From Sulfurimicrobium sp963741495 (lineage in GTDB: Bacteria; Pseudomonadota; Gammaproteobacteria; Burkholderiales; Sulfuricellaceae), in assembly GCA_963741495.1 (NCBI GenBank), contig CAVUID010000017.1, positions 124,001 to 188,000 of the forward strand: a stretch of DNA of 64,000 nucleotides, in the 5' to 3' direction. Below, piece after piece: positions 1-9,367 of this stretch. Position 1 is the stretch's first letter. The number at the start of each line of letters is the position of its first letter. Under the pieces are notes generated by a model that was not told where the DNA came from, searched no databases, and was given only the letters and a program-made list of their open reading frames with translations. A program made the position numbers and the translations under genes.

Positions 1-129
1 GTTGCGCTGGCTTTTCTGGATTTCCTGCGCGAGGAAAGCAAGCTGCTGGGGGAACATTATTTGCGGGGGATTCCGGGCTTCCCCGGATTTATTCAGGACG
101 ACCAGCCATCTCCGGCAGCATCTCGATAG
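1..129 (+). CDS. C-terminal end of an unidentified protein (partial)
   Basis: Frame 1 is open from the window edge for 42 codons to TAG at 127-129. The tail contains ALAFLDFLREES followed by a Gly/Pro-rich end. The last helix resembles the end of a LysR-type regulator effector domain, but the fragment is too short to assign. Its end overlaps the end of nudB, on the other strand, by about 40 nt. It could also be a chance open frame. Confidence 0.4.
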   Translation, partial: VALAFLDFLREESKLLGEHYLRGIPGFPGFIQDDQPSPAASR

Positions 130-538
130 CCGCCACATTGGTCCATGAAAATGCTTTTGCGGCAGCATCCTGCCACGGCAGCCAGACAAAATTCAGGTGC
201 TCGCGTGGCGCAAGACTGACAGGCAACGGTTGCGGCACTTCCAGCCCGAAGACGTGCTCGGTGTTGTGGGTCACGCCGGGGGCGTATCGGTGACGCCACT
301 CGGCGTAAATTTCGAAGACATTTTCCGCCTTCCAGTCGCTGAACTTGTATTGCGTGGCATCCAGGCCGGTTTCTTCCGCCACCTCGCGCAGCGCCGTCTG
401 GCGCAGGCTCTCGCCCGGATCGCAACTCCCCGTCACCGACTGCCAGTAACCGGGGTGATCGGCACGTTCCAGCAGCAATACCTGCAAATCCGGCGTGTAA
501 ATGACAACCAGGACGGAAACGGGCGTTTTGTAAGCCAT
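89..538 (-). CDS. nudB: dihydroneopterin triphosphate diphosphatase (Nudix hydrolase NudB)
   Basis: A 149-residue Nudix hydrolase that would remove pyrophosphate from dihydroneopterin triphosphate in folate synthesis. The Nudix box spans residues 37-59 and is complete: G37, E43, then REVAEETGL at 51-59. The context WQSVTGSCDPGE is typical of NudB. The ATG at 538 (MAYKTPVSV) is preferred; the frame extends 28 residues upstream but that part is low-complexity and overlaps the neighbouring gene. It lies downstream of the rhodanese gene and aspS on the same strand, a common betaproteobacterial arrangement. The substrate is inferred from family and synteny. Confidence 0.85.
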   Translation of the reverse strand: MAYKTPVSVLVVIYTPDLQVLLLERADHPGYWQSVTGSCDPGESLRQTALREVAEETGLDATQYKFSDWKAENVFEIYAEWRHRYAPGVTHNTEHVFGLEVPQPLPVSLAPREHLNFVWLPWQDAAAKAFSWTNVAAIEMLPEMAGRPE

Positions 539-554
539 CCGGGAAATGCCGGCG

Positions 555-936
555 TTACTCGAAGTTGATCGGCTCGGGCTTCTCGGTCGGACGCTGCTCG
601 GTGTTCCACTGATCAAAGCCACCTACCATGGAAATCACATCGGTATAGCCCAGCCGGTGCAATTGCACGGCGGACAGGGCCGCACGTCCGCTGGTGCGGC
701 AATAGATCAGCAGCGAAGCATCGCGCGGCGCAGCTTCCGGCACCATGCCGATCTTGAATTCGAGCATGCCGCGCGGAATGTTGATGGCACCGGGCAGATG
801 GCCGGTGACGATACTCGTCGTATTCGCGCACATCCAGCACCACGCGCTTGCCAAGCAGGGACCTGGCTTCATCGCAGGTAATTTCCCTGATCTGGGATTT
901 GGCTTCGACCACCAGGTCGTGAGGGGTTACGGGCAT
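555..936 (-). CDS. rhodanese-like sulfurtransferase, interrupted by a +1 frameshift
   Basis: A single-domain rhodanese of about 126 residues after correction. The start (MPVTPHDLVVEAK) follows a good AGGAG site. The N-terminal frame reads to VVLDVREYDEY; the next expected residues, VTGHLPGAINIPRG, are one base out of frame. Removing one base near 810 restores the whole domain. The active-site loop YCRTSGRA carries the catalytic Cys, and the C-terminus has GYTDVISMVGGFDQW. It would transfer sulfane sulfur in the cytoplasm; the acceptor is unknown. The shift is probably a sequence error, because the rest is well conserved. Confidence 0.8.
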
Positions 937-957
937 TTCAATTCTCCTGTTTCTATC

Positions 958-2754
958 TCAGCTGTTGCCGACTTCCACCTGGGTCTGCACTTGCTGGCGC
1001 AAGCGGATGTGCAGTTCACGCAGCTGTTTCTCGTCCACGGTGTTGGGCGCCTGCGTCATGAGGCAGGCAGCGCGCTGGGTTTTGGGGAAGGCAATCACGT
1101 CGCGGATCGATTCGGCGCCAGCCATCAGCGTCACCAGGCGATCCAGACCGAAGGCCAGGCCACCATGCGGAGGCGCGCCAAATTGCAGGGCTTCGAGCAG
1201 GAAGCCGAATTTCTCCTGCGCTTCCTCGTCGCTGATATTGAGTGCCTTGAACACCTTGGCCTGCACGTCCTGGCGATGAATACGCACCGAACCGCCGCCC
1301 ACTTCCCAGCCGTTCAGCACCATGTCGTAGGCCTTGGACAAGGCCTTGCCGGGGTCGCTGGACAGCAGGTCCTCGTGACCATCAGCCGGTGCAGTGAAGG
1401 GATGATGCAATGCCGCCCAGCGGTTGTTTTCCTCGTCACGCTCGAACATCGGAAAATCCACCACCCACAGGGGTTTCCAGCCGGATTCGGCCAAGCCGCG
1501 CTCATGGCCGACCTTGGCACGCAAGGCGCCGAGGGCCTCGTTCACCACCTTGGCCTTGTCGGCGCCGAAGAAAACCAGATCGCCGTCAGTGGCGCCGGTA
1601 CGCTCGATGATCGCCTTCAGAGCGGCGTCATCCAGATTCTTGACGATGGGCGACTGCAGGCCGTCGCGACCCTTGGCCACTTCATTGACCTTGATGTAGG
1701 CCAGACCCTTGGCACCGTAAATGCCGACAAAAGCGGTGTAGTCGTCGATTTCCTTGCGCGACAGCGAACCGCCGCCCGGCACCCGGAGTGCCGCCACACG
1801 GCCGCCTTCCATGTCTGCCGCGCCACGGAACACCTTGAATTCGACCGACTTCATCACGTCGGTCAGCTCGGTCAGTTCCAGCGTCACGCGCATGTCGGGC
1901 TTGTCGGAACCGTAACGGCCCATGGCCTCGCTGTAGGGCATGCGCGGGAAAGGATTGGGCAGATCGATATCCATCACGGTCTTGAACATGCCACGGATCA
2001 TGGTTTCCACCGTATCCATGATCTCGTTCTCGCTCATGAACGAGGTCTCGATGTCGACCTGGGTGAATTCCGGCTGGCGGTCGGCGCGCAGATCCTCGTC
2101 GCGGAAACACTTGGTGATCTGGAAATAGCGGTCGAAACCGGCCACCATCAGGAGTTGCTTGAAAATCTGCGGTGATTGCGGCAGTGCAAAGAACTGGCCC
2201 GGATGCACCCGGCTCGGCACCAGGTAATCACGCGCGCCTTCCGGCGTGGAGCGGGTCAGCATGGGGGTTTCGATTTCCATGAAGCCGTGCTGGTCGAGGT
2301 AATCGCGCAGGGTCTTGGAAACGCGGTAGCGCAGCTTCATGTTCTCCTGCATCGCAGGGCGGCGCAGGTCGATGTAGCGGTGCGTCAGGCGCACGTTCTC
2401 GGACAGGTTCTCGTCGTCCAGCTGGAACGGCGGCGTCAGGGACGCGTTGAGAATTTCGATGCTGTCGGCAATGACTTCAATTTCGCCGGTCGGCAGGTTG
2501 GGGTTGACCGTTCCCTCGGGACGCGGATTGACGCGGCCGGTCACCTTGAGCACGAACTCGTTGCGGATTTTCTCGGCAATGGCGAAGGTATCCACCTTGT
2601 CCGGATTGCATACTACCTGCACCAGACCTTCGCGGTCGCGCAGGTCAATGAATATCACCCCGCCATGATCGCGGCGGCGATGCGCCCAGCCGGACAGGGT
2701 AACGGTTTGCTGCAAATGGGCGCTATTGACCGCGCCGCAGTAATGAGTACGCAT
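958..2754 (-). CDS. aspS: aspartyl-tRNA synthetase
   Basis: Class II synthetase of 598 residues, the usual bacterial length of about 590-600. An OB-fold anticodon domain (roughly 1-105, GWAHRRRDHGG) precedes the catalytic core with motif 2 (FRDEDLRADRQPEFTQ) and motif 3 (GLAFGLDRLVTL). A bacterial GAD insertion lies between them. Two adjacent ATGs at 2757 and 2754 are possible; the family usually begins MRTHYCG, so 2754 is chosen. Whether the enzyme also charges tRNA-Asn cannot be read from the sequence. The rhodanese gene follows 21 nt downstream. Confidence 0.97.
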   Translation of the reverse strand: MRTHYCGAVNSAHLQQTVTLSGWAHRRRDHGGVIFIDLRDREGLVQVVCNPDKVDTFAIAEKIRNEFVLKVTGRVNPRPEGTVNPNLPTGEIEVIADSIEILNASLTPPFQLDDENLSENVRLTHRYIDLRRPAMQENMKLRYRVSKTLRDYLDQHGFMEIETPMLTRSTPEGARDYLVPSRVHPGQFFALPQSPQIFKQLLMVAGFDRYFQITKCFRDEDLRADRQPEFTQVDIETSFMSENEIMDTVETMIRGMFKTVMDIDLPNPFPRMPYSEAMGRYGSDKPDMRVTLELTELTDVMKSVEFKVFRGAADMEGGRVAALRVPGGGSLSRKEIDDYTAFVGIYGAKGLAYIKVNEVAKGRDGLQSPIVKNLDDAALKAIIERTGATDGDLVFFGADKAKVVNEALGALRAKVGHERGLAESGWKPLWVVDFPMFERDEENNRWAALHHPFTAPADGHEDLLSSDPGKALSKAYDMVLNGWEVGGGSVRIHRQDVQAKVFKALNISDEEAQEKFGFLLEALQFGAPPHGGLAFGLDRLVTLMAGAESIRDVIAFPKTQRAACLMTQAPNTVDEKQLRELHIRLRQQVQTQVEVGNS

Positions 2755-2837
2755 CATGGTTGAATCCGATTCGAGTTTTTACGGGTGCCTAAACGGCGGA
2801 AACAAAAAGGGGGAATTATACCCGAGAGCGGAGGAAA

Positions 2838-3455
2838 TCAGTCGCCGGGATAGGTGGCTGACGCAGGGACTTTCTTTGGCGCCACTACACCCATGGAAAC
2901 AATGGCCTTGAGCGCGTCATCCACGCTCATGTCGAGTTCGATGGTTTCGCTCTTTTTCACATAAAAATAGAAGCCGTTGACCGGGCTGGGCGTGGTAGGA
3001 ATAAAAACACCCACATGCGCATCGTCCAGATGGTTTGCCACCTCATGGGGCACGTTGGTCTGGAAGGCCAGCGACCACGCCTCGGGATGCGGGTAACGCA
3101 CCAGCAGCACCTTGCGAAAAGCTTCACCGTTGCCTGAAAACAAGGTGTCGCTGACCTGCTTGACGCTGTAGTAAATCGACTTCACCACCGGGATGCGCGC
3201 CAGCAGCGCTTCCCAGAACAGCACCAGGCGCTGGCCAATGATATTGGCAGCCAGCACGCCAGTAAGGAAAATCACCAGCAGGGTCAGAATCGCGCCGACA
3301 CCCGGAATATTCAGCCCGATCAACGCCAGCGGGCGCAAGGACTCGGGCACCAGCAACAGGCTCTGATCCAGCATGCCGATCAACAGATTGAGCACCCAGA
3401 GCGTGATGACCAGAGGCACCCAGATCAGCAAACCGGTGATGAAATAGCGTCTCAT
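2838..3455 (-). CDS. DUF502 family inner-membrane protein
   Basis: About 205 residues. Two hydrophobic segments lie near the N-terminus (about 4-25 and 45-70), followed by a soluble domain ending in a Pro/Ala-rich tail. Motifs such as SIYYSVKQVSDTLF and PTTPSPVNGFYFYVKK are typical of DUF502, whose molecular role is unknown. The ATG at 3455 (MRRYFITGLL) is chosen over a GTG seven codons upstream because the family begins there. It sits between fmdB and aspS, as in many betaproteobacteria. Confidence 0.85.
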   Translation of the reverse strand: MRRYFITGLLIWVPLVITLWVLNLLIGMLDQSLLLVPESLRPLALIGLNIPGVGAILTLLVIFLTGVLAANIIGQRLVLFWEALLARIPVVKSIYYSVKQVSDTLFSGNGEAFRKVLLVRYPHPEAWSLAFQTNVPHEVANHLDDAHVGVFIPTTPSPVNGFYFYVKKSETIELDMSVDDALKAIVSMGVVAPKKVPASATYPGD

Positions 3456-3515
3456 GACTTCAAGCCGAATTTGCACACATCAAACCCACAGCAAATATGC
3501 ACTTTAACTGGCAAC

Positions 3516-3761
3516 TCAGTGGCAAGCACAACCACCGCCGCAGCCGCCGGCAGGCTTGGCCTCTTCCTTGGGCTTGGAACCGCCCTTGAAATCGGTCTGG
3601 TACCAGCCGCCGCCCTTGAGCTGGAAGCCGGCTGCACTCAGCATTTTGCCCAGCGTTTCCTTGCCGCACTCGGGACAGGTGGTGAGCGGTGCATCACTCA
3701 TCTTCTGAATGAATTCCTTCTGGAATCCGCAATCGGAACAACGGTATTCGTAAATTGGCAT
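3516..3761 (-). CDS. FmdB-type zinc ribbon protein
   Basis: An 81-residue protein beginning MPIYEYRC with two CxxC pairs (C8/C11 and C29/C32) that form the zinc ribbon of the FmdB/CxxC-SSSS family. The C-terminus is Gly/Cys-rich and ends GGCACH. A GGAG site seven bases upstream of the ATG at 3761 decides the start over an upstream in-frame ATG. Regulatory roles have been proposed for the family but none is established. It is probably cotranscribed with the DUF502 gene and aspS. Confidence 0.88.
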   Translation of the reverse strand: MPIYEYRCSDCGFQKEFIQKMSDAPLTTCPECGKETLGKMLSAAGFQLKGGGWYQTDFKGGSKPKEEAKPAGGCGGGCACH

Positions 3762-3835
3762 CACAAACTCCATTCAAAATCAAAATTGGATGAGCACCAA
3801 ATGGGGGTATTAGTCATCCAGTTCAAGGCACTATT

Positions 3836-4285
3836 CTAAAAAGGGATATCGTCCTCGAAGTCGTCAAACTCCCCACCGGATTTTTTAGCCGGCTTCGCCG
3901 CGCCGCCCCCGGCGGGTTCCTTGTCCACCACCTCAAAGGTATTGCCGCCGCCACTGCGCGATCCCAGCATCTGCATGCGATCCGCAACGATTTCCGTGGT
4001 ATAGCGGTCATGGCCTTCCTTGTCCTGCCATTTGCGGGTCTGCAGGCGACCTTCAATGTACACCTGGCTGCCCTTCTTCAGGTATTCCCCGGCAATTTCG
4101 GCCAGCTTGCTGAAAAACGCGACGCGGTGCCATTCGGTCTTTTCCTGCTTTTCGCCACTCTTGTCTTTCCACGTATCCGTGGTCGCCACGGTGATATTGG
4201 TGATCGCCTCACCGCTGGGCATATAACGCACTTCCGGATCCTTGCCCAGATTGCCGACCAGAATCACCTTGTTCACTGATGCCAT
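3836..4285 (-). CDS. ssb: single-stranded DNA-binding protein
   Basis: 149 residues. The N-terminal OB fold (about 1-110) begins ASVNKVILVGNLGKDPEVR. A short Gly/Ala/Lys linker, shorter than in E. coli (178 residues in total), ends in the acidic protein-interaction tip DFEDDIPF. It binds ssDNA as a tetramer in replication, recombination and repair. It lies immediately downstream of the MFS gene; uvrA is divergent, recalling the ssb-uvrA neighbourhood of other Proteobacteria. Confidence 0.96.
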   Translation of the reverse strand: MASVNKVILVGNLGKDPEVRYMPSGEAITNITVATTDTWKDKSGEKQEKTEWHRVAFFSKLAEIAGEYLKKGSQVYIEGRLQTRKWQDKEGHDRYTTEIVADRMQMLGSRSGGGNTFEVVDKEPAGGGAAKPAKKSGGEFDDFEDDIPF

Positions 4286-4286
4286 G

Positions 4287-5666
4287 TCACACTCCTCCGT
4301 CGATTAGTTTTAATACCTGTTCTTCGTTCCAGCCGGCCATGTTGACCTTAAGGTAGGCTACACCCTCCTCCGCAGACACCGATGCTTCAGCCACCCCCGG
4401 CACTACCGCCAGTTGCTGCGCCAGCCATTGCGCGCGAGACTCATCCATCGCTTCGAGATGATACATCATGGTTTTCACGGCGGGTGGGGTCCTCATGGAA
4501 AGGGCCAGCCACAACCAGATCGCGGACAGGCATGCGCCAAATGCGAATACGGCATAATTGCCAAACTGGTGAGCCAGCAGTCCGCCGGTTACACCGCCAA
4601 CAAACAGCCCCAGAGACTGCGAGGTATTGTACACGCCCATGGCAGTACCTTTGGCCTGTGCCGGAGCAAGCTTTGAAATAAGTGATGGCAGGCTGGCTTC
4701 GAGAATATTAAAGGCAATAAAGAAAATCATCAGCGCGGCGACAATGCCCCAGAAATGGCTTAGCAGCACGGTCAGAAGCAACTGGGTCAGCAACAGAAGT
4801 GCAACCGCCATGACGAATACCTGCTTCAGCAGGCCTTTCTTCTCGCCAACAACAATCGCAGGCACCATGAAAGCGAAAGCCAATAACATAACCGGCAGGT
4901 AAATCTTCCAGTGCTCGGTTTCTGCCAGATGGCCGGTTTTCATCAAAGCCAGGGGAATTACAGTAAACATCGCCATCTGCGCGGCATGCAGGGAAAAGAT
5001 ACCGTAGTTCAGTCGCAGCAGCTGCCGGTCTTTCAATACATCCTTCAGTCGTGCCGGCACCATTTCGGCATCGGAATGAAAATGGCTGGCCCCGGGATCG
5101 GGGATCACCACTGCCACCACGACCATTGCCAGCAAAGTCAGCACACCAGTCAGGGCAAACATGCCCGGGACACCGATGAACTGATAAAGCGCAGGCCCCA
5201 GCGCCATGGACAGGGCAAACATGAGGCCAATCGTGGACCCGATCATGGCCATGGCCTTGGTACGGTGCTGTTCGCGCGTCAGATCGGCGAGCAAGGCCGT
5301 TACCGCCGCTGAAATCGCGCCCGCCCCCTGAATCGAACGCCCGATGATGATCCAGTAAATATCGTGCGATGAAGCCGCAACAAAACTGCCTAGCGCAAAC
5401 AGGATCAAACCAAAATAAATCACCCGCTTGCGCCCGAAACGGTCCGATGCCATGCCGAAGGGCAACTGCAGAAGCGCCTGCGTCAGGCCGTAAGCGCCCA
5501 GCGCCAGGCCGATCATGAGATGATTTTCTCCACCGGGGATGCCTGTCGCATAAATTGCGAACACCGGCAGGATCAGAAACATGCCCAGCATGCGCAGCCC
5601 AAAAATGCCCGCCAGGCCAGCACTGGCGCGTAATTCAACGGGGCTCATCCGGTCTGCGTATTGCAT
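4287..5666 (-). CDS. major facilitator superfamily transporter with C-terminal soluble domain
   Basis: About 459 residues with twelve predicted hydrophobic segments. The MFS loop motif GMASDRFGRKRV lies between helices 2 and 3, and IGRSIQGAGAISAA follows. After the last helix a soluble tail of about 70 residues is present (HLEAMDESRAQWLAQQL onward), probably a small alpha/beta domain. Starts at 5666 (MQYADRM) or 5648 (MSPVELR) are preferred; the longer frame would run into the uvrA promoter and start. The substrate is unknown; drug or metabolite efflux is the default for this family. Confidence 0.85.
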   Translation of the reverse strand: MQYADRMSPVELRASAGLAGIFGLRMLGMFLILPVFAIYATGIPGGENHLMIGLALGAYGLTQALLQLPFGMASDRFGRKRVIYFGLILFALGSFVAASSHDIYWIIIGRSIQGAGAISAAVTALLADLTREQHRTKAMAMIGSTIGLMFALSMALGPALYQFIGVPGMFALTGVLTLLAMVVVAVVIPDPGASHFHSDAEMVPARLKDVLKDRQLLRLNYGIFSLHAAQMAMFTVIPLALMKTGHLAETEHWKIYLPVMLLAFAFMVPAIVVGEKKGLLKQVFVMAVALLLLTQLLLTVLLSHFWGIVAALMIFFIAFNILEASLPSLISKLAPAQAKGTAMGVYNTSQSLGLFVGGVTGGLLAHQFGNYAVFAFGACLSAIWLWLALSMRTPPAVKTMMYHLEAMDESRAQWLAQQLAVVPGVAEASVSAEEGVAYLKVNMAGWNEEQVLKLIDGGV

Positions 5667-5670
5667 GGAA

Positions 5671-5700
5671 TTGGTTCTTGCAGGCAAAGTTGGGTATATT
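5671..5700 (+). promoter_or_regulatory. candidate sigma-70 promoter of uvrA
   Basis: TTGGTT (5671-5676) and TATATT (5695-5700) are 18 bases apart, about 30 bases before the uvrA ATG, in the short gap between the divergent MFS gene and uvrA. No LexA box was recognised. Confidence 0.4.
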
Positions 5701-5730
5701 AGCAGGTTACGATTAACTCTGCAGTGGACC

Positions 5731-8559
5731 ATGTCCTTCATAAAAATTCGCGGTGCCCGCACCCACAACCTGAAAAACATCAGCCTCGATATTCCACGCA
5801 ATCAGCTGGTGGTCATCACCGGGCTGTCAGGCTCGGGCAAATCCTCGCTCGCCTTCGATACTCTGTATGCAGAGGGGCAGCGACGCTATGTCGAATCCCT
5901 CTCCGCCTATGCCCGCCAGTTCCTGCAACTGATGGAAAAACCGGATGTCGATCTGATTGAGGGGCTGTCACCCGCCATTTCCATCGAGCAGAAGGCCACC
6001 AGCCACAATCCACGTTCCACGGTTGGCACGGTGACGGAAATCCACGATTACCTGCGCCTGCTGTTTGCCCGCGTGGGTGACCCTCATTGCCCGGAACATC
6101 AGATCAAACTCGAATCCCAGAGCGTTGCCCAGATGGTGGACCATGTACTGGCTCTGCCGGAGGATACCAAGCTGATGATCCTTTCGCCGCTGGTGGCTAA
6201 CCGCAAGGGCGAACAGGTCGAATTGTTCGATGAATTGCGCGCCCAGGGCTTCGTCAGACTGCGCGTAGATGGTGAAACATACGAAATAGATCAGCCGCCC
6301 AAACTGGAAAAGAACAAGAAGCACACCATCGAAGTGGTCGTGGACCGCATCAAGATCCGGCCCGACATGAAGCAGCGCCTGGCGGAATCGTTTGAAACCG
6401 CACTGCGGCACTCCGATGGCCGGGCTCTGGCAGTGGAAATGGATAGCGGCAAAGAGCACCTGTTTTCAGCCAAATTTGCCTGCCCGGTCTGCAGCTACTC
6501 GCTGGCTGAGCTTGAACCGCGTCTTTTTTCTTTTAACAACCCAATGGGCGCATGCCCCAAGTGCGATGGATTGGGCCAGATCAACGTCTTCGACCCCAAG
6601 CGGGTAGTCGCCTTTCCCCATATGTCGCTGGCCTCGGGCGCGGTCAAGGGCTGGGATCGGCGCAACCAGTTTTTCTTTCAGATGCTGCAGGCACTGGCCA
6701 TGCATTACGGCTTCGACCTGGAAAAGCCGTTCGAAGAGCTTTCGCCACAGGTGCAGGAAATTCTGCTCAATGGCAGCGGCTCTGAAGAAATTGGGTTCAA
6801 GTATTTAGGCGAACGCGGCGGCTTCCAAACCCGCAAACATCCTTTTGAAGGCATTCTGCGCAATCTTGAACGCCGCTACCACGAAACCGATTCCATCGCC
6901 GTGCGCGAGGAACTGGCGAAATACCTCAATCACCAGACCTGCCCCAGTTGCGAGGGCACTCGGCTGAGACTGGAAGCGCGCCATGTCACGGTTGCGGGAC
7001 GCCCTATTTTCGAACTTAGCCATTTACCACTGAAGCAGGCACTGGAATTTTTCCAGCAAGTCTCGCTGACAGGGCAAAAACAGGCCATAGCGGAACGCAT
7101 CATCAAGGAAATTTCCAGCCGCCTTCAATTTCTTACCAATGTCGGACTGGATTATCTTTCGCTGGATCGCTCGGCAGACACCCTCTCCGGCGGAGAAGCC
7201 CAGCGCATCCGTTTGGCCAGCCAGATCGGCTCGGGCCTCACGGGGGTCATGTACGTCCTGGACGAGCCCTCCATCGGCCTGCACCAGCGCGACAACGACC
7301 GCCTGCTCACAACCCTCATCCGGCTGCGCGATCTCGGCAATAGCGTCATCGTGGTTGAGCACGACGAAGATGCAATACTAACAGCGGATTATGTGGTGGA
7401 CATGGGGCCGGCAGCCGGCGAGCATGGCGGCGAAGTGGTCGCCGAAGGTACGCCGGCAGAAATCATGGCCAACCCGGCTTCGCTTACAGGACAGTATTTG
7501 AGCGGCATCCGCAGAATTGAGACGCCGGCACAGAGGCAAACACCCGACCCTACGCGCATGCTTCAAATTATCGGCGCGAGTGGCAACAATCTGAGACAGG
7601 TTACGCTCAATCTCCCTGTTGGCCTGCTGATTTCCATCACCGGCGTTTCCGGTTCCGGAAAGTCCACTTTAATCAATGACACACTTTACAACGCCGTTGC
7701 TCGACATCTTTATGGCAGCAACGCCGAGCCCGCCACCTACACAGAATTGAATGGGCTGGAGTATTTTGACAAGGTAATAAATGTCGATCAAAGTCCAATC
7801 GGGCGCACGCCGCGCTCGAACCCTGCAACATATACCGGATTATTCACACCAATCCGGGATTTGTTTGCGGGTGTGCCCCAATCACGAGAGCGCGGCTATG
7901 GCCCAGGACGATTCTCCTTCAATGTAAAGGGAGGGCGCTGCGAAGCCTGTCAGGGCGACGGCATGATCAAGGTTGAAATGCATTTTTTGCCGGATATCTA
8001 TGTCCCCTGCGACGTCTGTCACGGCCACCGCTACAATCGAGAAACGCTGGAGATCCAGTACAAGGGTAAAAATATTCACGAAATTCTGCAAATGACTGTA
8101 GAACAGGCACGTGAATTCTTCAGCCCGGTTCCAGTCGTGGCGCGTAAATTGCAAACCCTGCTGGATGTGGGGCTGGGTTACATCACACTAGGCCAGAGCG
8201 CGACCACACTTTCCGGCGGTGAAGCCCAACGCGTCAAACTGTCTCTCGAACTGTCCAAACGGGATACGGGAAGAACGCTGTATATTCTCGACGAACCGAC
8301 AACCGGCCTGCATTTCCAGGATATTGAAATGCTCCTCAAGGTACTGCATCGTCTCCGCGAACACGGCAACACCGTCGTGGTGATTGAGCACAACCTTGAT
8401 GTTGTCAAAACAGCGGATTGGGTCATTGATCTGGGCCCGGAAGGGGGAAACGGGGGGGGATTAATCATCGCTGAAGGCACGCCGGAGCAGGTGGCGGCCA
8501 ACAGCGACAGCCACACTGGAACCTATCTTGCAAAGATACTGCTTCAGGGTGGCAAATAA
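5731..8559 (+). CDS. uvrA: excinuclease ABC subunit A
   Basis: 942 residues, the normal length. Two ABC ATPase modules are present, each with a Walker A (GLSGSGKSSLAFDTL and GVSGSGKSTLINDTL) and a signature (LSGGEAQRIRLA and LSGGEAQRVKLS). Two CxxC...CxxC zinc modules are intact (CPVC...CPKC and CEAC...CDVC). It recognises DNA lesions and loads UvrB in nucleotide excision repair. The ATG at 5731 (MSFIKIRGARTHNLKN) is the family start. The last 16 bases overlap the opposing SAM-hydrolase gene. Confidence 0.98.
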   Translation: MSFIKIRGARTHNLKNISLDIPRNQLVVITGLSGSGKSSLAFDTLYAEGQRRYVESLSAYARQFLQLMEKPDVDLIEGLSPAISIEQKATSHNPRSTVGTVTEIHDYLRLLFARVGDPHCPEHQIKLESQSVAQMVDHVLALPEDTKLMILSPLVANRKGEQVELFDELRAQGFVRLRVDGETYEIDQPPKLEKNKKHTIEVVVDRIKIRPDMKQRLAESFETALRHSDGRALAVEMDSGKEHLFSAKFACPVCSYSLAELEPRLFSFNNPMGACPKCDGLGQINVFDPKRVVAFPHMSLASGAVKGWDRRNQFFFQMLQALAMHYGFDLEKPFEELSPQVQEILLNGSGSEEIGFKYLGERGGFQTRKHPFEGILRNLERRYHETDSIAVREELAKYLNHQTCPSCEGTRLRLEARHVTVAGRPIFELSHLPLKQALEFFQQVSLTGQKQAIAERIIKEISSRLQFLTNVGLDYLSLDRSADTLSGGEAQRIRLASQIGSGLTGVMYVLDEPSIGLHQRDNDRLLTTLIRLRDLGNSVIVVEHDEDAILTADYVVDMGPAAGEHGGEVVAEGTPAEIMANPASLTGQYLSGIRRIETPAQRQTPDPTRMLQIIGASGNNLRQVTLNLPVGLLISITGVSGSGKSTLINDTLYNAVARHLYGSNAEPATYTELNGLEYFDKVINVDQSPIGRTPRSNPATYTGLFTPIRDLFAGVPQSRERGYGPGRFSFNVKGGRCEACQGDGMIKVEMHFLPDIYVPCDVCHGHRYNRETLEIQYKGKNIHEILQMTVEQAREFFSPVPVVARKLQTLLDVGLGYITLGQSATTLSGGEAQRVKLSLELSKRDTGRTLYILDEPTTGLHFQDIEMLLKVLHRLREHGNTVVVIEHNLDVVKTADWVIDLGPEGGNGGGLIIAEGTPEQVAANSDSHTGTYLAKILLQGGK

Positions 8560-9278
8560 CCTTCGAAACGATCCCCGATCCCTGCATTGAGGAAATGAGC
8601 TGCGCTGTCACCATTTAACGCAAATTCGACCAAGCCAAGGCTGTTTTCATACCAGAACGGGCGCCCAGGCATTGCTTCCGAAAATACACGGGCGTATTCA
8701 ATCAAATGCGGGCCAAATATGAAGGCTGTTTCTCGCCGCGTCTGATCGGCTCGAACTCCGGTCAGGAGATTGCCATAATGATCAACGTAGACCACCTCAG
8801 CAAGATCACCGCAATCAAGACTGACCTGAAAGCGCGAAATACTGGAAAGTTTGTCGTACGGAACAGCCCCCTCCTCTATCCATGCAGCAACCGGTGCGAA
8901 AAGATCGCGGCCATGAAATGAAACTGAAAGATTCTCCGGTCGCCAGTCAATTCTCCACAGCTCAGTTGTCTTTGCGCGGCCGGCAACCACCGAAAGCAGC
9001 CCATTATCTGGCCCGACATACCATTTCTCATCAGCCCGCATCACTACAGCATCACGTTCAGAACCCACACCGGGGTCAATTACGGCAACACATATACTTT
9101 CAATCGAAAACTGAGAAGACATCGCTGCGAGTAAATGGGCACTCGCAGAGATATTGAAATCAGGCGCATGATGCAGCAAATCCACAATACGTGCGCCATG
9201 GGCACGTTCCCAGATCGCCGCCTTCATCAATCCAGCATAAGGATCGATACTGCCGTAATCGGTATACAAGAAGATCAT
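8544..9278 (-). CDS. SAM hydroxide adenosyltransferase (DUF62/SAM hydrolase) family protein
   Basis: 244 residues. The family motifs are in order: FLYTDYGSIDPYAG at the N-terminus, VIDPGVGSERDAV, YVGPDNGLLS, SFHGRDLFAPVAAW and VVYVDHYGNLLTG in the C-terminal domain. Characterised homologues split S-adenosylmethionine into adenosine and methionine using an activated water; related enzymes are fluorinases and chlorinases. The residues here fit the hydrolase branch better, but the activity is inferred. It converges on uvrA with a 16-base overlap, so transcripts from both sides may interfere. Confidence 0.85.
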   Translation of the reverse strand: MIFLYTDYGSIDPYAGLMKAAIWERAHGARIVDLLHHAPDFNISASAHLLAAMSSQFSIESICVAVIDPGVGSERDAVVMRADEKWYVGPDNGLLSVVAGRAKTTELWRIDWRPENLSVSFHGRDLFAPVAAWIEEGAVPYDKLSSISRFQVSLDCGDLAEVVYVDHYGNLLTGVRADQTRRETAFIFGPHLIEYARVFSEAMPGRPFWYENSLGLVEFALNGDSAAHFLNAGIGDRFEGYLPP

Positions 9279-9318
9279 TTGCGCCTACTGTCCACTTAGT
9301 GTTTTTATCCACACAAAA

Positions 9319-9350
9319 TACAAAAAGCCGGATAAATCCGGCTTTTTGTA
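9319..9350. terminator. bidirectional intrinsic terminator after rplQ
   Basis: A perfect 14-bp inverted repeat (9319-9332 with 9337-9350) with loop TAAA. The arms are A-rich outside and GCCGGA inside, so either strand gives a GC stem followed by a T-run. It ends the ribosomal supercluster and also insulates the SAM-hydrolase gene. Confidence 0.93.
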
Positions 9351-9367
9351 TTCAATGCAATTCCAAC

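Noticed and set aside
745..2175. Long open frame (476 codons) on the plus strand opposite aspS
   Set aside because: It is antisense to a clear synthetase gene, its residues are His/Leu/Gly/Gln-rich with no family pattern, and there is no ribosome-binding site. It is a by-product of codon bias.
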